A stretch of DNA of 64,000 bases from Macrostomum hystrix (GCA_950097015.1 CATNEN010000003.1:11747501-11811500), one strand, 5' to 3'. Counted from the first letter of the stretch, positions 44,001 through 54,169 are shown. Program-made: numbers and translations. The notes: generated by a model not told the origin, from the letters alone.

Positions 44001-47000
44001 AGCTAACAATAGCCTGTTAGACAGCAGCTAACAATAGCCTGTTAGACAGTAGCTAACAATAGCCTGTTAGACAGCAGCTAACAATAGCCTGTTAGACAGC
44101 AGCTAACAGACAGTTTATCCCAATCCTTCAGGCCAGCATTCGCAGCATGGGACAGCATAAAGTGGCTGAGATTGCCAGACTCGAAGAGAATCGAGACAAG
44201 AACCTCAATGACCGGATTCTACCTTGTACGTAAGACTTCTGATTGGTGATATATAAAACCCTTTAGTCCTTGTCACATTTTTTTATTTGTGTTTTTATTT
44301 CAGACGAAAGAAATATAGTACTGCTAGACAACGGACACTACATAAATGCTAGTTGGGTTGATGTGAGAATCGGCATTTTCTTGATTGAAGCTTTTATTTT
44401 AATTTTTGAGTAATAGAGTAACATTACCTACAATATCAAGAATTTTCATTTAAGGGCTATAATCAGCCAAAGAAGTTCATTGCGGCCCAAGGCCCTTTGG
44501 CCACTACCAATCTGGATTTCTGGCACATGATCTGGCAATATAATTGTCATTGCATTGTCATGGCAACCAATCTGTTTGAGCACGCCAGAGTAAGAATTGG
44601 GATATTAAACTCTTAAAAAATTTGAATTTTTCACCTTTGACCTTGGATGCAGCAGCGGACTTAGCTATAAGAATTAAAAAATGCAAGAAAATATTCTGCA
44701 AAATTTCTTTCCTCAAACAGCAACAATGCGACAAATACTGGCACAATACTCACGCCCGCTTTGGCGACATCGACGTCTGGTTGGACAATATCTATTCAAC
44801 AGCAGAGTACGAGACTCGCGTTTTTAGGATTAGCAAAGTAGGTATAGCTTTTAGAATTAATATAAAAATTATATTTTATTATCGAAAGGACGTATTTCAG
44901 ATTTCATAAGAATTCTAAAAATAGAAAATGACGTCACAAAAATCTAAAAATAGACCGTGGCGAAATACTGTTGCCAGTAAAATCTAAAAATAGGAACTAA
45001 CCTCACAGCCAAAGCTAGGGCCATTTATAATAAAGCAGACTCGATCGACTAATCCTAGTTTCGCTGATTTATTTTCCAGTCCGATCAACCTCAGTCGACC
45101 AGATATGTGCGTCAGTTTCAGTTTAAAAACTGGGGCCAACACGATCCGCCGCTGCCATCGACTATGATTGAAATTCGTAGAAAAGTGCACGATTGGGTTG
45201 GCACAAAGACTGAACCAATTGTGGTGCACTGTAGGTGAGTTAAGTTTTTTCGCTCGAAGCAAATGGTAGTTAAATTGTAGCATTTTTGCTTGCTGGCGTG
45301 CAAGTTACGCCCTTGAGGGCCAAACTCCAAGGCATAGTGAGAGTGTACACTGCCTGACGATGAGAAAGTCAGGGCGGATGTACACACCTGTGTGAGAGTG
45401 TGTGTGTGCGTGTGTGCTCAGGAGTCAGCGAATTGGGCAGAATTGTCTCCTCGCTGGCTGTAGGTCCCCTGTACATTTTTTAGTAAAGTGGCAGAGGCGT
45501 CAAACGAGCAGAGCTCGATTCCGCGGCGAGGACAAATCTTTTTTATTTACTGAATTTACGCTCTTAAAGCGTAAATAATCTCCAAGAGGCATAGACGATG
45601 AGAAATTCAAGGCAGCTTGTGTTGCGTGTGGTGTGAATTTCACCAAATGATTGCGCCATCGCCCAAAAACCAACCAATCAGCGACGGAGCCGGTCGCACA
45701 GGCACGTACATCTGCATCGACGCCGAGCTAAGCCGAGTGGAAGCCAACAAGCCGGTGGATATTCTGCGCCAAACTCTGGCTCTGCGCAAAGCCCGCCCTG
45801 GTCTGGTTTGCAACCTGTGTCAGTACCGCCTGGTCTACGAGACTGTCTGCGCCTGCGTCACCTGTCGCCAGACCAGCGTCCGGGTCTTCCAGTTCGTTCG
45901 CCGAGTTCGCGGCCTGGCCCGTCGAGAGGCTGACAAGGGCGACAAAAAGTCGGCCGGGCGAAGCGGCTTCGAAGCGGAATTCGAGAGCCTGGCCGCCCTG
46001 GCCAGACCGTTGAGCGTCGGCGACTGCGCCGGAGGACACAGGGCTGAGAATCGTTGGAAAAGTCGCGACGTTATGGTGCAACCACGTGAGATGGCTTGGA
46101 TGGGGGATTTCATCTCTTATGGGGAATATTAATGAAAAAATCTTATTGATTGAGTCTGAACGTTGAAATTTCAAGAAAAATTCAGGAATCTGTGGAATTC
46201 TTTCTTAACAATTAGGATTCCCTTACTTGAAATTTATTAATAGCATTTTCTTTATTAAGAGAATCCGATAATACTTTAATAAACATTTAGAAATTTCTTT
46301 TATAGGAGAAATAAAAGATTCGCGATTTTCCTTGGCAGTGGAATCCGGGAATTTCTTTTAAGGGAATCGGGATTTCCCTTAGTACGGGAACCCAGGGAAT
46401 TCCTTAGACATATTTGGGATTTCCCTTAGTAGGGGAACCCTGGGAATTCCTCGAAAATATTTAGGATTCCCTTAATAGGGGCACCCAGGGAATTCCTTGA
46501 AGAGATTTGGGATTTCCCTTAGTAGGGGAACCCTGGGAATTCCTTGAAGAGATTTGGGATTTCCCTTAGTAGGGGAACCCTGGGAATTCCTTGAAGAGAT
46601 TTGGGATTTCCCTTAGTAGGGGAACCCTGGGAATTCCTTTAAAATATTCGGAACTTCCCTTGGTAGAAAAACCCAGGGAACTCCTGACAGAAATTTAGGA
46701 CTTCCCTTGATAGGAGAATCCAGAGAAGATTAGAAATTAGATTTAATTTTACAGAAGAATAAAAAAACAATAGCCCACAGAAATCTAAGTCAACTCACAA
46801 TAGTACTCAAATTGATTGATTGATAACACAATAACTGATTATTTAAATAGCGGAAAGAGCCAGGCCTTATCTACTAACACAGGACAGTGGCAGTGGCACA
46901 GACTTTGTCAATGCTGTTTACGTTGATGTAAGTAACAGATGCGCAACTTATCTCACGCTACAATTTTTATCACACTTATTTTCTTGTTCTTAAAATGATT

Positions 47001-48181
47001 CTAACAAATATCTTTGCAGGGCCATTGCCACGCGAATCAGTACATTGTGACACAGTGGCCGTTGAGAAACACTGTCGACGATTTCTGGAAACTGATCCGC
47101 GATCACCACGTTAGCGTCGTTGTCATCCTGTCCGATGTCAGCCGCAAGACTGGACGGGTGAGGATCTTAGCTTGTGGGATCTTGGTTTGTGGAGATCTTG
47201 GTTGGTGAGGATCTTGGTTTGTGGGGATCTTGGTTTGTGGGATCTTGGTTTGTGGGATCTTGGTTTGTGGGGATGTTGGTTTGTGGGGATCTTGGTTGGT
47301 GGGGAGTCATGGTTGGTTGGGATCTTGGTTTGTGGGGATCTTGGTTTGTGGGGATCTTGGTTGGTGAGGATCTTGGTTTGTGGGGATATTGGTTTGTGGG
47401 AATCTAAGTTTATGGGATCTTGGTTGGCGGGGATCTTGTTTGATGAGGATCTTAAGTTTATGGGATCTTGGTTTGTGGGGATCTTGGTTTGTGGGATCTT
47501 GGTTTGTGGGATCTTGGTTTGTGGGGATCTTGGTTGGTGAGGATCTTAGTTTATGGGATCTTGGTTTGTGGGGATCTTGGTTGGTGAGGATCTTGGTTGG
47601 TGAGGATCTTAGTTTATGGGATCTTGGTTTGTGGGATCTTGGTTTGTGGGATCTTGGTTTGTGGCGATCTTGGTTGGTGGGATCTTGGTTGTATGAGATA
47701 ATGATCAAGATGATAGTCTTGGGACATAATCCAGCTGTACCCTCGAACAGTATGTTCAGAATGTTTTATAGTACGTTATTTATCCGAATCAATCAATTCC
47801 AGAACTACCCATGTTTCTGGCCATCAGTGAAGGGTCATGTAACAGCATTCGGCCCGGTGACAACTGTTCTAAAGGACGAATTCGATTGGTCCAACTGTGT
47901 CAGGGTGCAGCTGTGCGCGCTTAATAAGGTGCGTGGCTCGCAGTCAATAAAAAAATTTTGAACTATTTTTTACACTCTTTCCAAGAAATATTATAGGTTT
48001 TTCTATGAAATACTGATTGTAACTCTTTATGAATTTCAGATTATTTCTATGATTTATTAGTACACTTTAGTTTCTTATAAATGTAATTATCTTAAACGCA
48101 AGATTTAGAGTCTAGAATGGAGCGATCATTTTTCTGGCCGTTTAGATTTTGGTTTAAATGGAGTCAGGAGACTATCTCATT

Positions 48182-48216
<35 letters not shown>

Positions 48217-51009
48217 TGATTACACGTGCCCCAATTGGGTCAGATGTGCAGCCGACAGCACAGCCGCAGCTATTGCGCGGCGCATCTGAAGGCTGCGTAC
48301 AGCTGTTCAGTCCACGGACTGGGGGGACGCCACACCCACCTTCAATTATCCCAGCTGATGCTGGTACCCATTTAACAGCTGGGTGAACTGAAGCAATGCA
48401 GAGTTAAGTGTCTTGCTAAAGGACGCAAATTTTTCCAGTGGAGTCGGGAATCGAACCCCCGAACTTCAAGTCGTGAGTCCGACGCCCTAACCACTAGGCT
48501 ACAACCTCATTTTAACAAAAAAGTTCAATTAATTTCTAAGAAATATGAGCTTCTTAGAAAACGATTGACAAATCCATTTAAATGATATTTGTCTGTTTAT
48601 GTAAGTAAAGCAAATCAAGTCTGTTATAGTCATTTGTCGGTTTTTCTGTAGATTTCTAAAGATAGAAAACATTTATGGTTAAGTTTCCAGTTTTTGTGTG
48701 CCAATACTAAATTCTTTCAGAGATATCGATTTTCACCTGTTCGTGTCACTTAAGACAGACTCTCCATGAAATGGTGCTTTCAATCGATACTTTCAATTCA
48801 AGTTAAACCGCTTTCGGTTACGTTTTCTTTGACAATCGATTATATCGCTTTGAAAAAACGGGTTTTCTAGTGTAAGACTGATAACTAAAAGTACTAGCCT
48901 ATTTTTTACGAATGAAGAAACATCAATTGGTCTAAATGGTAAAAAGTAAATTAAAATAGTTTTCGGATATTATTGGAAGAGGATTATCAAGGGTGGAAGA
49001 GGGTTAAGAAGGGTGGAAGAGGCTTATGAAGGGTTAAAGAGGATTATGAAATATGGAAGAGGATTATGAAGGGTGAAAGAGGATTATCAAGGGTGGTAGA
49101 GGATTATCAAGGGTGGAAGAGAATTATGAAATATAGAAGAGGCTTATGAAGGGTGGAAGAGGATTATGAAAGGTGGAAGAGGATTATGAAGAGTGGAAGA
49201 GGATTATGAAGGGTGAAAGAGGATTATCAAAGGTGGAAGAGGATTATGAAGGGTGAAAGAGGATTATCAAGGGTAGAAGAGGATTATGAAGGGTAGAAGA
49301 GGATTATGAAGGGTAGAAGAGGATTATGAAGGGTAGAAGAGGATTATGAAGGGTGGAAGAGGATTATGAAGGGTGGAAGAGGATTATGAAGGGTAGAAGA
49401 GGATTATGAAGGGTGGAAGAGGATTATGAAGGGTGGAAGAGGATTATGAAGGGTAGAAGAGGATTATGAAGGGTGGAAGAGGATTATGAAGGGTGGAAGA
49501 GGATTATGAAGGGTGAAAGAGGATTATGAAGGGTAGAAGAGGATTATGAAGGGTGAAAGAGGATTATGAAGGGTAGAAGAGGATTATGAAGGGTGAAAGA
49601 GGATTATGAAAGGTGGAAGAGGATTATGAAGGGTGAAAGAGGATTATGAAGGGTAGAAGAGGATTATGAAGGGTGAAAGAGGATTATGAAAGGTGGAAGA
49701 GGATTATGAAGGGTAGAAGAGGATTATGAAGGGTGGAAGAGGATTGTGAAGAGTGGAAGAGGATTATGAAGGGTGGAAGAGGATTATGAAATATGGAAGA
49801 GGATTATGAAATATGGAAGAGGATTATGAAGGGTAGAAGAGGATTATGAAGGGTGGAAGAGGATTGTGAAGAGTGGAAGAGGATTATGAAGGGTGGAAGA
49901 GGATTATGAAATATGGAAGAGGATTATGAAATATGGAAGAGGATTGTGAAGGGTAAACGAGAATTATGAAGGTCAGAAGAGGAGTTTTAGCACTATCAAG
50001 CTCTTCGCTCATTGATGTGTTGACAGACCGGCCTAGTTCGAGCTTCCGCAGCGGCAGCAACCGCCGTAGCAGCAGCTGCGGCAAATTCAGACAGCCAGCG
50101 ACAGGCCAGGCCGCTGCTGCTGCTCTACCTCAAGAGCTGCTGGCAGCGGGGTCATCGGTCACCGTCGGCTAATCACGGCCTGCTAGAGATCGCCTGCATC
50201 GCGGAATTGGCTAATAAGCGCCTATCCGGAGCTAGCCCGATTCTGGTTGTTAGCGAGTTAGTAAATAGATATTATCTGCATGCTACTAACTTGTAGTCAG
50301 TAGTGTAGTATGGAAGTTGTATAACTTATCTAAACGCTTTGCCTGATTTCTCTAAATGCAGCAACGGTGTCTCTCGCTGCGGAGTGTTCTGTGTACTTCA
50401 CATGTCCATGGACAAGATGCGCCACGAGGGCGAGATTGACGTATTCAGGGCGGTGGAGAAAGTTAAGAGAAATCGGCCCCAGCTGATTGATAGTTTGGTG
50501 AGCGGGGTCAATATGCATAAATGCGATGAGGCGGATTGGAACCACTGTCTACTCTCGCGCTTACACGAGATACACGAGACACGAGATATATAGTACTCAA
50601 ACTTTCACCACAAAAGCCTTAACATATACAAATATTTTTGGCTTAATTCAGAAGCGTGCTTCAAAAATAGCAACAAAACTTCAACATTCTAAGAATTGAA
50701 ACAAAAGTGACGCAATTCTAAAAATAGCAACAAAATGACGCCATTCTAAAAATAGCAACAAAATGACGTCATTCTAAAAATAGAAACAAAATGACGTCAC
50801 TCTAAAGATAGAAACAATGGGAAACTTAGCACTCCATCGAAGTTCCATCAAATAAATTTCAGATCGAATATCAGCTGTGCTACTCCGTACTACAATTGCT
50901 AGTCGAATACTTTTTCGCCGGTAGAGTTGAGATACTGGAGGATCAGACAGTGCGATTGGTGGATCTGAACAATTTTCCCGTATCGTCCAACGGAAATAAG
51001 GATTTGTGA
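41085..51009 (+). CDS. Tandem protein-tyrosine-phosphatase-fold protein, both domains predicted inactive
   Basis: Coding exons: 41085-41137 (inferred), 41224-41362, 42135-42170, 44132-44225, 44304-44362, 44455-44589, 44721-44837, 45080-45234, 45682-46085, 46851-46927, 47020-47157, 47803-47928, 50027-50256, 50362-50497, 50863-51009. All phases agree and give about 681 residues. Domain 1 shows [32 protein letters not shown] and [15 protein letters not shown]; domain 2 shows [28 protein letters not shown] and SPILVVS joined to [10 protein letters not shown]. The tandem layout and domain 2 resemble the PTPRG/PTPRZ type; [10 protein letters not shown] resembles IA-2 (PTPRN). Domain 1 has WGQ for WPD, and domain 2 has Val-Ser for His-Cys. 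No transmembrane or ectodomain exon is found; if the 41085 start is right the protein is cytosolic. The first exon uses a weak donor (gtatta) and could be wrong, in which case receptor exons lie 5' of the satellite. Confidence 0.85.
41405..42060. repeat. 24-bp minisatellite in a PTP intron (R20)
   Basis: About 27 copies of a 24-bp unit: gatcagaagttcattggatt plus atgg. It begins about 40 bases after the donor at 41363 and ends about 75 bases before the 36-nt microexon. The unit aligns with R4. Frames with SLDYGIRS repeats are artefacts. Confidence 0.94.
42171..42540. other. Intronic DNA, nothing recognised
   Basis: Start of the intron 42171-44131, donor gtgagt. No exon, RNA or element detected. 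Confidence 0.5.
42545..43020. repeat. 13-bp satellite, intronic block (R19)
   Basis: Same agtgtctaatccc family as 31.5-41 kb, here inside a PTP intron, with cactgtctaatcc variants. Confidence 0.93.
43021..43489. other. Intronic DNA between two arrays
   Basis: A 98-codon minus-strand frame at 43049-43345 has an ATG but no recognisable domain. I do not call it. Confidence 0.4.
43490..44110. repeat. 25-bp minisatellite with a hairpin in each unit (R21)
   Basis: About 24 copies of a 25-bp unit containing cctgttagacagtagctaac. tgttag and ctaaca are complementary 6-bp arms round a 7-base loop in each unit, so an RNA copy could fold into a row of small hairpins. It lies just 5' of the exon at 44132. 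Confidence 0.92.
44132..46085 (+). CDS. PTP domain 1 and basic linker (part of the tandem PTP gene)
   Basis: Six exons carry domain 1. The junction at 44225/44304 uses donor gtacgt, not the later gtaaga, because only that keeps frame and gives ILPYERNIVLL. The signature codon for the Ser after the Cys is split by the intron 45235-45681. The substrate-recognition KNRY is not kept (KNLNDR). WPD is WGQ (residues 229-231 from ATG 41085) and the P-loop is HCSDGAGR (261-268): the catalytic Cys and Arg remain but the general acid does not. The last exon (45682-46085) adds a GC-rich linker of about 60 residues rich in Arg, Lys and Ala. Confidence 0.85.
44838..45079 (+). other. PTP intron with a CRE-type motif
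   Basis: Contains a perfect TGACGTCA at about 44929 within aaaaatagaaaatgacgtca, the same phrase that forms a tandem repeat in the intron at 50.7 kb. Confidence 0.55.
45305..45480 (+). mobile_element. SINE family 1, headless copy
   Basis: Starts at ttgagggccaaactccaagg and runs through gtgtacactgcctgacgatg to the 3' hairpin segment (cagcgaattgggc ... tcgctg). The tRNA head is missing. It sits in the intron that splits the PTP signature codon. Confidence 0.8.
45489..45655 (+). mobile_element. SINE family 1, degenerate copy
   Basis: Begins with a head (gtggcagaggcgtcaaacg, B box gctcgattcc), then a shortened body (gacgatgagaaattcaagg) and an end like ttcaccaaatg. Same orientation as the copy just before it. 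Confidence 0.65.
46330..46720. repeat. 46-47-bp minisatellite with gggatttccc and gggaattcc (R22)
   Basis: About eight copies of a unit containing gatttgggatttcccttag, taggggaaccc and tgggaattcctt. It lies in the PTP intron 46086-46850. Confidence 0.88.
46851..51009 (+). CDS. PTP domain 2 (part of the tandem PTP gene)
   Basis: Six exons. The fold is recognisable from [15 protein letters not shown] to [17 protein letters not shown]. The region that should carry the WPD loop is an Ala/Ser-rich low-complexity stretch coded by 50027-50110 ([17 protein letters not shown]), so the loop is gone unless an exon in the 2.1-kb intron was missed. The P-loop spans the 50256/50362 junction: exon 50027-50256 ends in phase 2 at ga with donor gttagt, giving VVSDNGVSRCG, with Val-Ser in place of His-Cys and Arg kept. 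A stronger-looking donor (gtaaat, 50261) breaks the frame. Confidence 0.78.
47158..47690. repeat. 16-17-bp minisatellite (R23)
   Basis: About 32 copies of gtggggatcttggttt and variants, starting right at the donor (gtgagg at 47158) in the intron 47158-47802. Leu/Trp/Gly-rich frames across it are artefacts. Confidence 0.92.
48186..48505 (-). mobile_element. tRNA-derived SINE, family 2, with conserved-type central domain
   Basis: 320 bp with a 10-bp target-site duplication ctcattttaa (48176-48185 and 48506-48515). On the minus strand the head has A box tagcctagtggttagggcg and B box gggttcgattccc; the 3' end is an (ATT)n tail. On the plus strand the centre has cccatttaacagctgggtg and gttaagtgtcttgctaaagg, resembling the central domain shared by Deu-type SINEs of distant animals (recalled from memory). 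It lies in the PTP intron 47929-50026. Confidence 0.82.
48516..48957. other. Intronic DNA, nothing recognised
   Basis: AT-rich. An acceptor-like ttctttcag at about 48719 is followed by a short open frame, but I could not join it in phase with a PTP-like segment. Confidence 0.4.
48958..49980. repeat. 20-bp purine-rich minisatellite (R24)
   Basis: About 51 copies of ggattatgaagggtggaaga in near-perfect register, with agaaga/gaaaga and atatgg variants. It ends about 45 bases before the exon at 50027. Confidence 0.94.
50690..50820. repeat. Short 30-bp repeat with CRE-like motifs
   Basis: About four to five copies of a unit containing attctaaaaatagcaacaaa and atgacgtc. Perfect TGACGTCA occurs at about 50766 and 50795, with one-mismatch forms upstream. 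It lies in the last PTP intron (50498-50862). Confidence 0.8.
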
Positions 51010-51133
51010 TGCCACCGTAGTGTGAGACACCAAATTCACTTTTTGTTACAAGTCAAGTCAAGACAATCTCAATCTAATGTGTCTCAATTATTCTTGCCTG
51101 CAACTTTAAATGGATTAAAACAAAACAAACTCA

Positions 51134-51139
51134 AATAAA
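51134..51139 (+). terminator. Polyadenylation signal AATAAA of the PTP gene
   Basis: About 125 bases after the stop at 51009. Confidence 0.55.
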
Positions 51140-51764
51140 TGAGAACATTTTTAGACACAGTAAAATTTACGTACGCAATGCTGATTGCCCGCTTTTAGAA
51201 GGCAGCAGAGAATAAGCAGCCTTCTATGAAAGAAGCAATTAAAATGATAACTTTTTTGACCATAAAAGAAGCATATACGTTACTATTATGATATTTATTC
51301 CATTTAAACTAAACTGTATTTATTTACATCACAATCGGTACAATAGAATTATATAGAGCGATATAATACTTTACCGTTTCTATAATGTTTTTGTATTGTT
51401 TACTCTCCAATCCTTGCTGTGTGCAATTCCAATAAGACAATAATGTACGCTCGTACGAGTACATGTAAAATATTTGTCAGTAAAAGTGTTAATTATATTA
51501 AAAACCTGCACACACGAACAGAAAAATATTAATCAAATCAAAGGTGTCCAATTGAGTTACCATCTACTGTATTATTCTGGAAGTCAGACTGTTTAACACT
51601 TGGTAAAATTTGGTGCTTAATCAATAGACTAACCAAAAATGTACTTTTATTATGTACTTTACTATTAGTGATTGCATAATTCTGTGTGACAGCGCTATTT
51701 ATAGAAAAACTACAACGATACAATCAGTACTTTATAAGAACATTTGTTAGGGACGAGACAATGA
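51140..51764. other. Intergenic, no gene seen
   Basis: AT-rich DNA between the PTP gene and R25; short frames only. Confidence 0.5.
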
Positions 51765-52205
51765 AAGTAGGGTGAGACAGACAATGAGGTGGGTGACAGA
51801 GACAGTGGGGTGGGTGACACAGATAGTGGGGTGGGTGACACAGACAGTGGGTGGGTGACACAGACAGTGGGGTGGGTGACAGAGACATTGGGGTGGGTGA
51901 CACAGACAGTGGGGTGGGTGACAGACAGTGGGGTGGGTGACAGACAGTGGGGTGGGTGACAGATAGTGGGGTGGGTGACACAGATAGTGGGGTGGGTGAC
52001 AGAGACAGTGGGGTGGGTGACAGATAGTGGGGTGGGTGACACAGATAGTGGGGTGGGTGACAGACAGTGGGGTGGGTGACAGACAGTGGGGTGGGTGACA
52101 GACAGTGGGGTGGGTGACAGATAGTGGGGTGGGTGACACAGATAGTGGGGTGGGTGAAACAGATAGTGGGGTGGGTGACAGAGACAGTGGGGTGGGTGAG
52201 ACAGA
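51765..52205. repeat. 17-20-bp G-rich minisatellite (R25)
   Basis: About 24 copies of acagtggggtgggtgac with dinucleotide length variants (cagaca, cacagata, cagagaca). The plus strand has GGGG and GGG runs in each unit. Confidence 0.93.
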
Positions 52206-52738
52206 CACTGCTAAATTAGTCTATTTTTTTAGGCAATATCAAAACACAATACTTTCAAACAGCACTTCTATAAATTTACGAATCAAACCGTTAAACAGCA
52301 GTTTGCGCAAATACACAAATAGGGTTGCAAGCATAAATGGATTTCAGAGCATTCAAAATAATGGAATTTGCAAATCTATCCACCAAGTTACATGGTTGAA
52401 CGGTTTCACACGGTTAGCTTAAAATAGGATAATGACACAACTAGGTGCAGATTTGCCATTCGTCATTCATAATGGTCATAGATAAATGATAAACTCAGCT
52501 TAACTGGAAATGCAGAATTCTAAAATCTAGTTGTTAATTTAGGCATTAATTTTCGTTACAGTACTACTAAAACTAGAGGGACAAGTAGCATGCTACGCAT
52601 TTACATTTCGAACTATTTATAATAAAAACGAATCCACATTTCCAGTTAAAGTACAAATATATAATGAAGTGCACAATATTGTCTGTCTTTCGGTGATTTT
52701 TGTTTTTTTAAGGAATCATTAGCCACTTTGGCTATCTC
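52206..52738. other. Probable 3' UTR and downstream flank of the ELAV-like gene (-)
   Basis: AT-rich and non-coding. I see no clean minus-strand AATAAA close to the stop at 52739. Confidence 0.45.
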
Positions 52739-54169
52739 TTAGGAATAGTGCTGCTGCTGCTGATGGTGATGAGTAGGTTGTTGAGGACGCGGCGGGGCAG
52801 GCGGCAGCGGCTGTTGATGATACTGATGATGCGGAAGCAATTGTTGTTGACTGTAGCCCCAAGCGGCCTGAGTTGGGGCATAGCTAGCAACTAATTGATG
52901 ATGCTGCGGCTGCTGCTGAGGGTAATGAGTATAGTGAGGCTGCCTATAAGAGCCACCCGGATGATGATAGCTCATAGACTGCTGGTGCTGCTGAGGAATA
53001 TGCGGCTGGTGATGTTGCTGCTGATGTGGCTGCTGCTGCTGCTGCTGATAATTTCCTGCCGACGGCGCCCGAACTTTCATTTCATTCTGATCAGCGTAGC
53101 GTACCTTTTTAAAATAAAAAAAAGTTATTAGGAATTTAAATTAGATTTTTTTCTAAGAAACCAAGACATTTACTTTTTTTAAAAGACAGGAGGATTTAAG
53201 TGATGCTTTGTTTCCAGGAAAGAAGGAAGGTTTCCTGGAAAGGAGTGCTTCGGCTTATTCAAATTCAAACGCAGCTGTGTCTCTAGGTCCATATGGCATT
53301 ATGGATTCAGCAAAACTGGATTGTTTCTAAGAAAGTTTCTATGGCATTATATGTAAATTTTGTCTAAGTTTAATATGTATGGTCGAGAGAGGCATAAGAA
53401 GTTTATTCAGGAACACACGCACACAGGTGTGTACATCGGCCCTGAGGTTTTATCGTCAGGCAGTGTACACTTCAATGTGAATTCAGTGTACACTTCTCTC
53501 TACAACTGCGCCTCAAATAACCGTGGCTTTGCCGCGGAATCGAGCCCAGGACCTTGGTGTGAGAAGCACTCGTTAGACCGCTCAGCCACTCACCGGTGAC
53601 ACTAAATAACCAATCGCTTTAGTGTCAGACAGCTACAAAATGTGTGAAATCTAATAATAAATCACCTGAATAGGCGGCGAATCTGATCCTGGCCAAGATT
53701 TTCCATTCAGACCATCGATAGCCCGCTCGGCCGAGGATCTAGATTCGTACAGGCAGAAGCCGACACCCCGACAAGCGCCCTGTTGATCTAATAGGGCTTT
53801 GCAATTAATAACAGGCCCGTATTGGTCTAGCACAGTCTGCAGCACCTCCTGAGTGATCCAGTTTGGCAAATTTGATAGGCGCAATTTACAATTTCTAGTC
53901 TGATCGCTTCTTAATCTAGCGAAAGCAACTTTCAGTGTCTTATTGCCAATCTGTCTTCTATTGAGAGCTGTAATAGCCTGATTGGCTAATTCGTTGGTGT
54001 CATACTCGCAGAAGCCATAGCCGTAGCTATAGCCCGTGACATTGTTTCGACAAATTTTCACAGCTTTCACGCCGGGCACTTCGTTGTCAAATAATTGACG
54101 CAACTGTTCGTCAGACATATCCTGCGGCAGATAATTAACAATGAGATTGGTGTCCGAGTATTGTGCCAT
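52739..54169 (-). CDS. ELAVL: ELAV/Hu/Sex-lethal-like RNA-binding protein with two RRMs
   Basis: Two coding exons on the minus strand, 54169-53666 and 53104-52739, joined in phase 0 (cag|gtgatt donor, aaaag acceptor) to give PPIQVRYADQNEMKV; 289 residues. RRM1 (about 6-85): TNLIVNYLPQDM as RNP2 and YGYGFCEY as RNP1. RRM2 (about 92-172): KLRLSNLPNW and GVGFCLY. Spacing and the TNLIVNYLPQ opening are diagnostic of ELAV/Hu proteins, which bind AU/U-rich RNA and control splicing, stability and translation, often in neurons. The third RRM is absent; instead the C-terminus is a Gln/His/Pro-rich low-complexity tail of about 110 residues, a layout nearer Sex-lethal. A 3' splice site upstream (minus strand gtctttcag, about 54252) indicates a 5'-UTR intron. 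The intron between the coding exons holds a SINE copy. Confidence 0.9.
53105..53665 (-). other. ELAV-like gene intron
   Basis: 561-base intron with a truncated SINE at 53410-53597. It is one of the few large introns here without a minisatellite. Confidence 0.75.
53410..53597 (-). mobile_element. SINE family 1, 3'-truncated copy
   Basis: On the minus strand: head gtggctgagcggtctaacg, B box gctcgattcc, then body through gtgtacactgcctgacgat to acacacctgtgtg. The 3' hairpin and tail are missing. It is in the same orientation as the host gene. Confidence 0.82.

Noticed and set aside
47172-47961. Leu/Trp/Gly-rich frames up to 193 codons
   Set aside because: Repeat artefact of R23 running into the real exon 47803-47928 in its own frame.
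7000-53600. tRNA genes
   Set aside because: A- and B-box sequences occur only as heads of SINEs with attached bodies; no complete acceptor stem or isolated cloverleaf was found.
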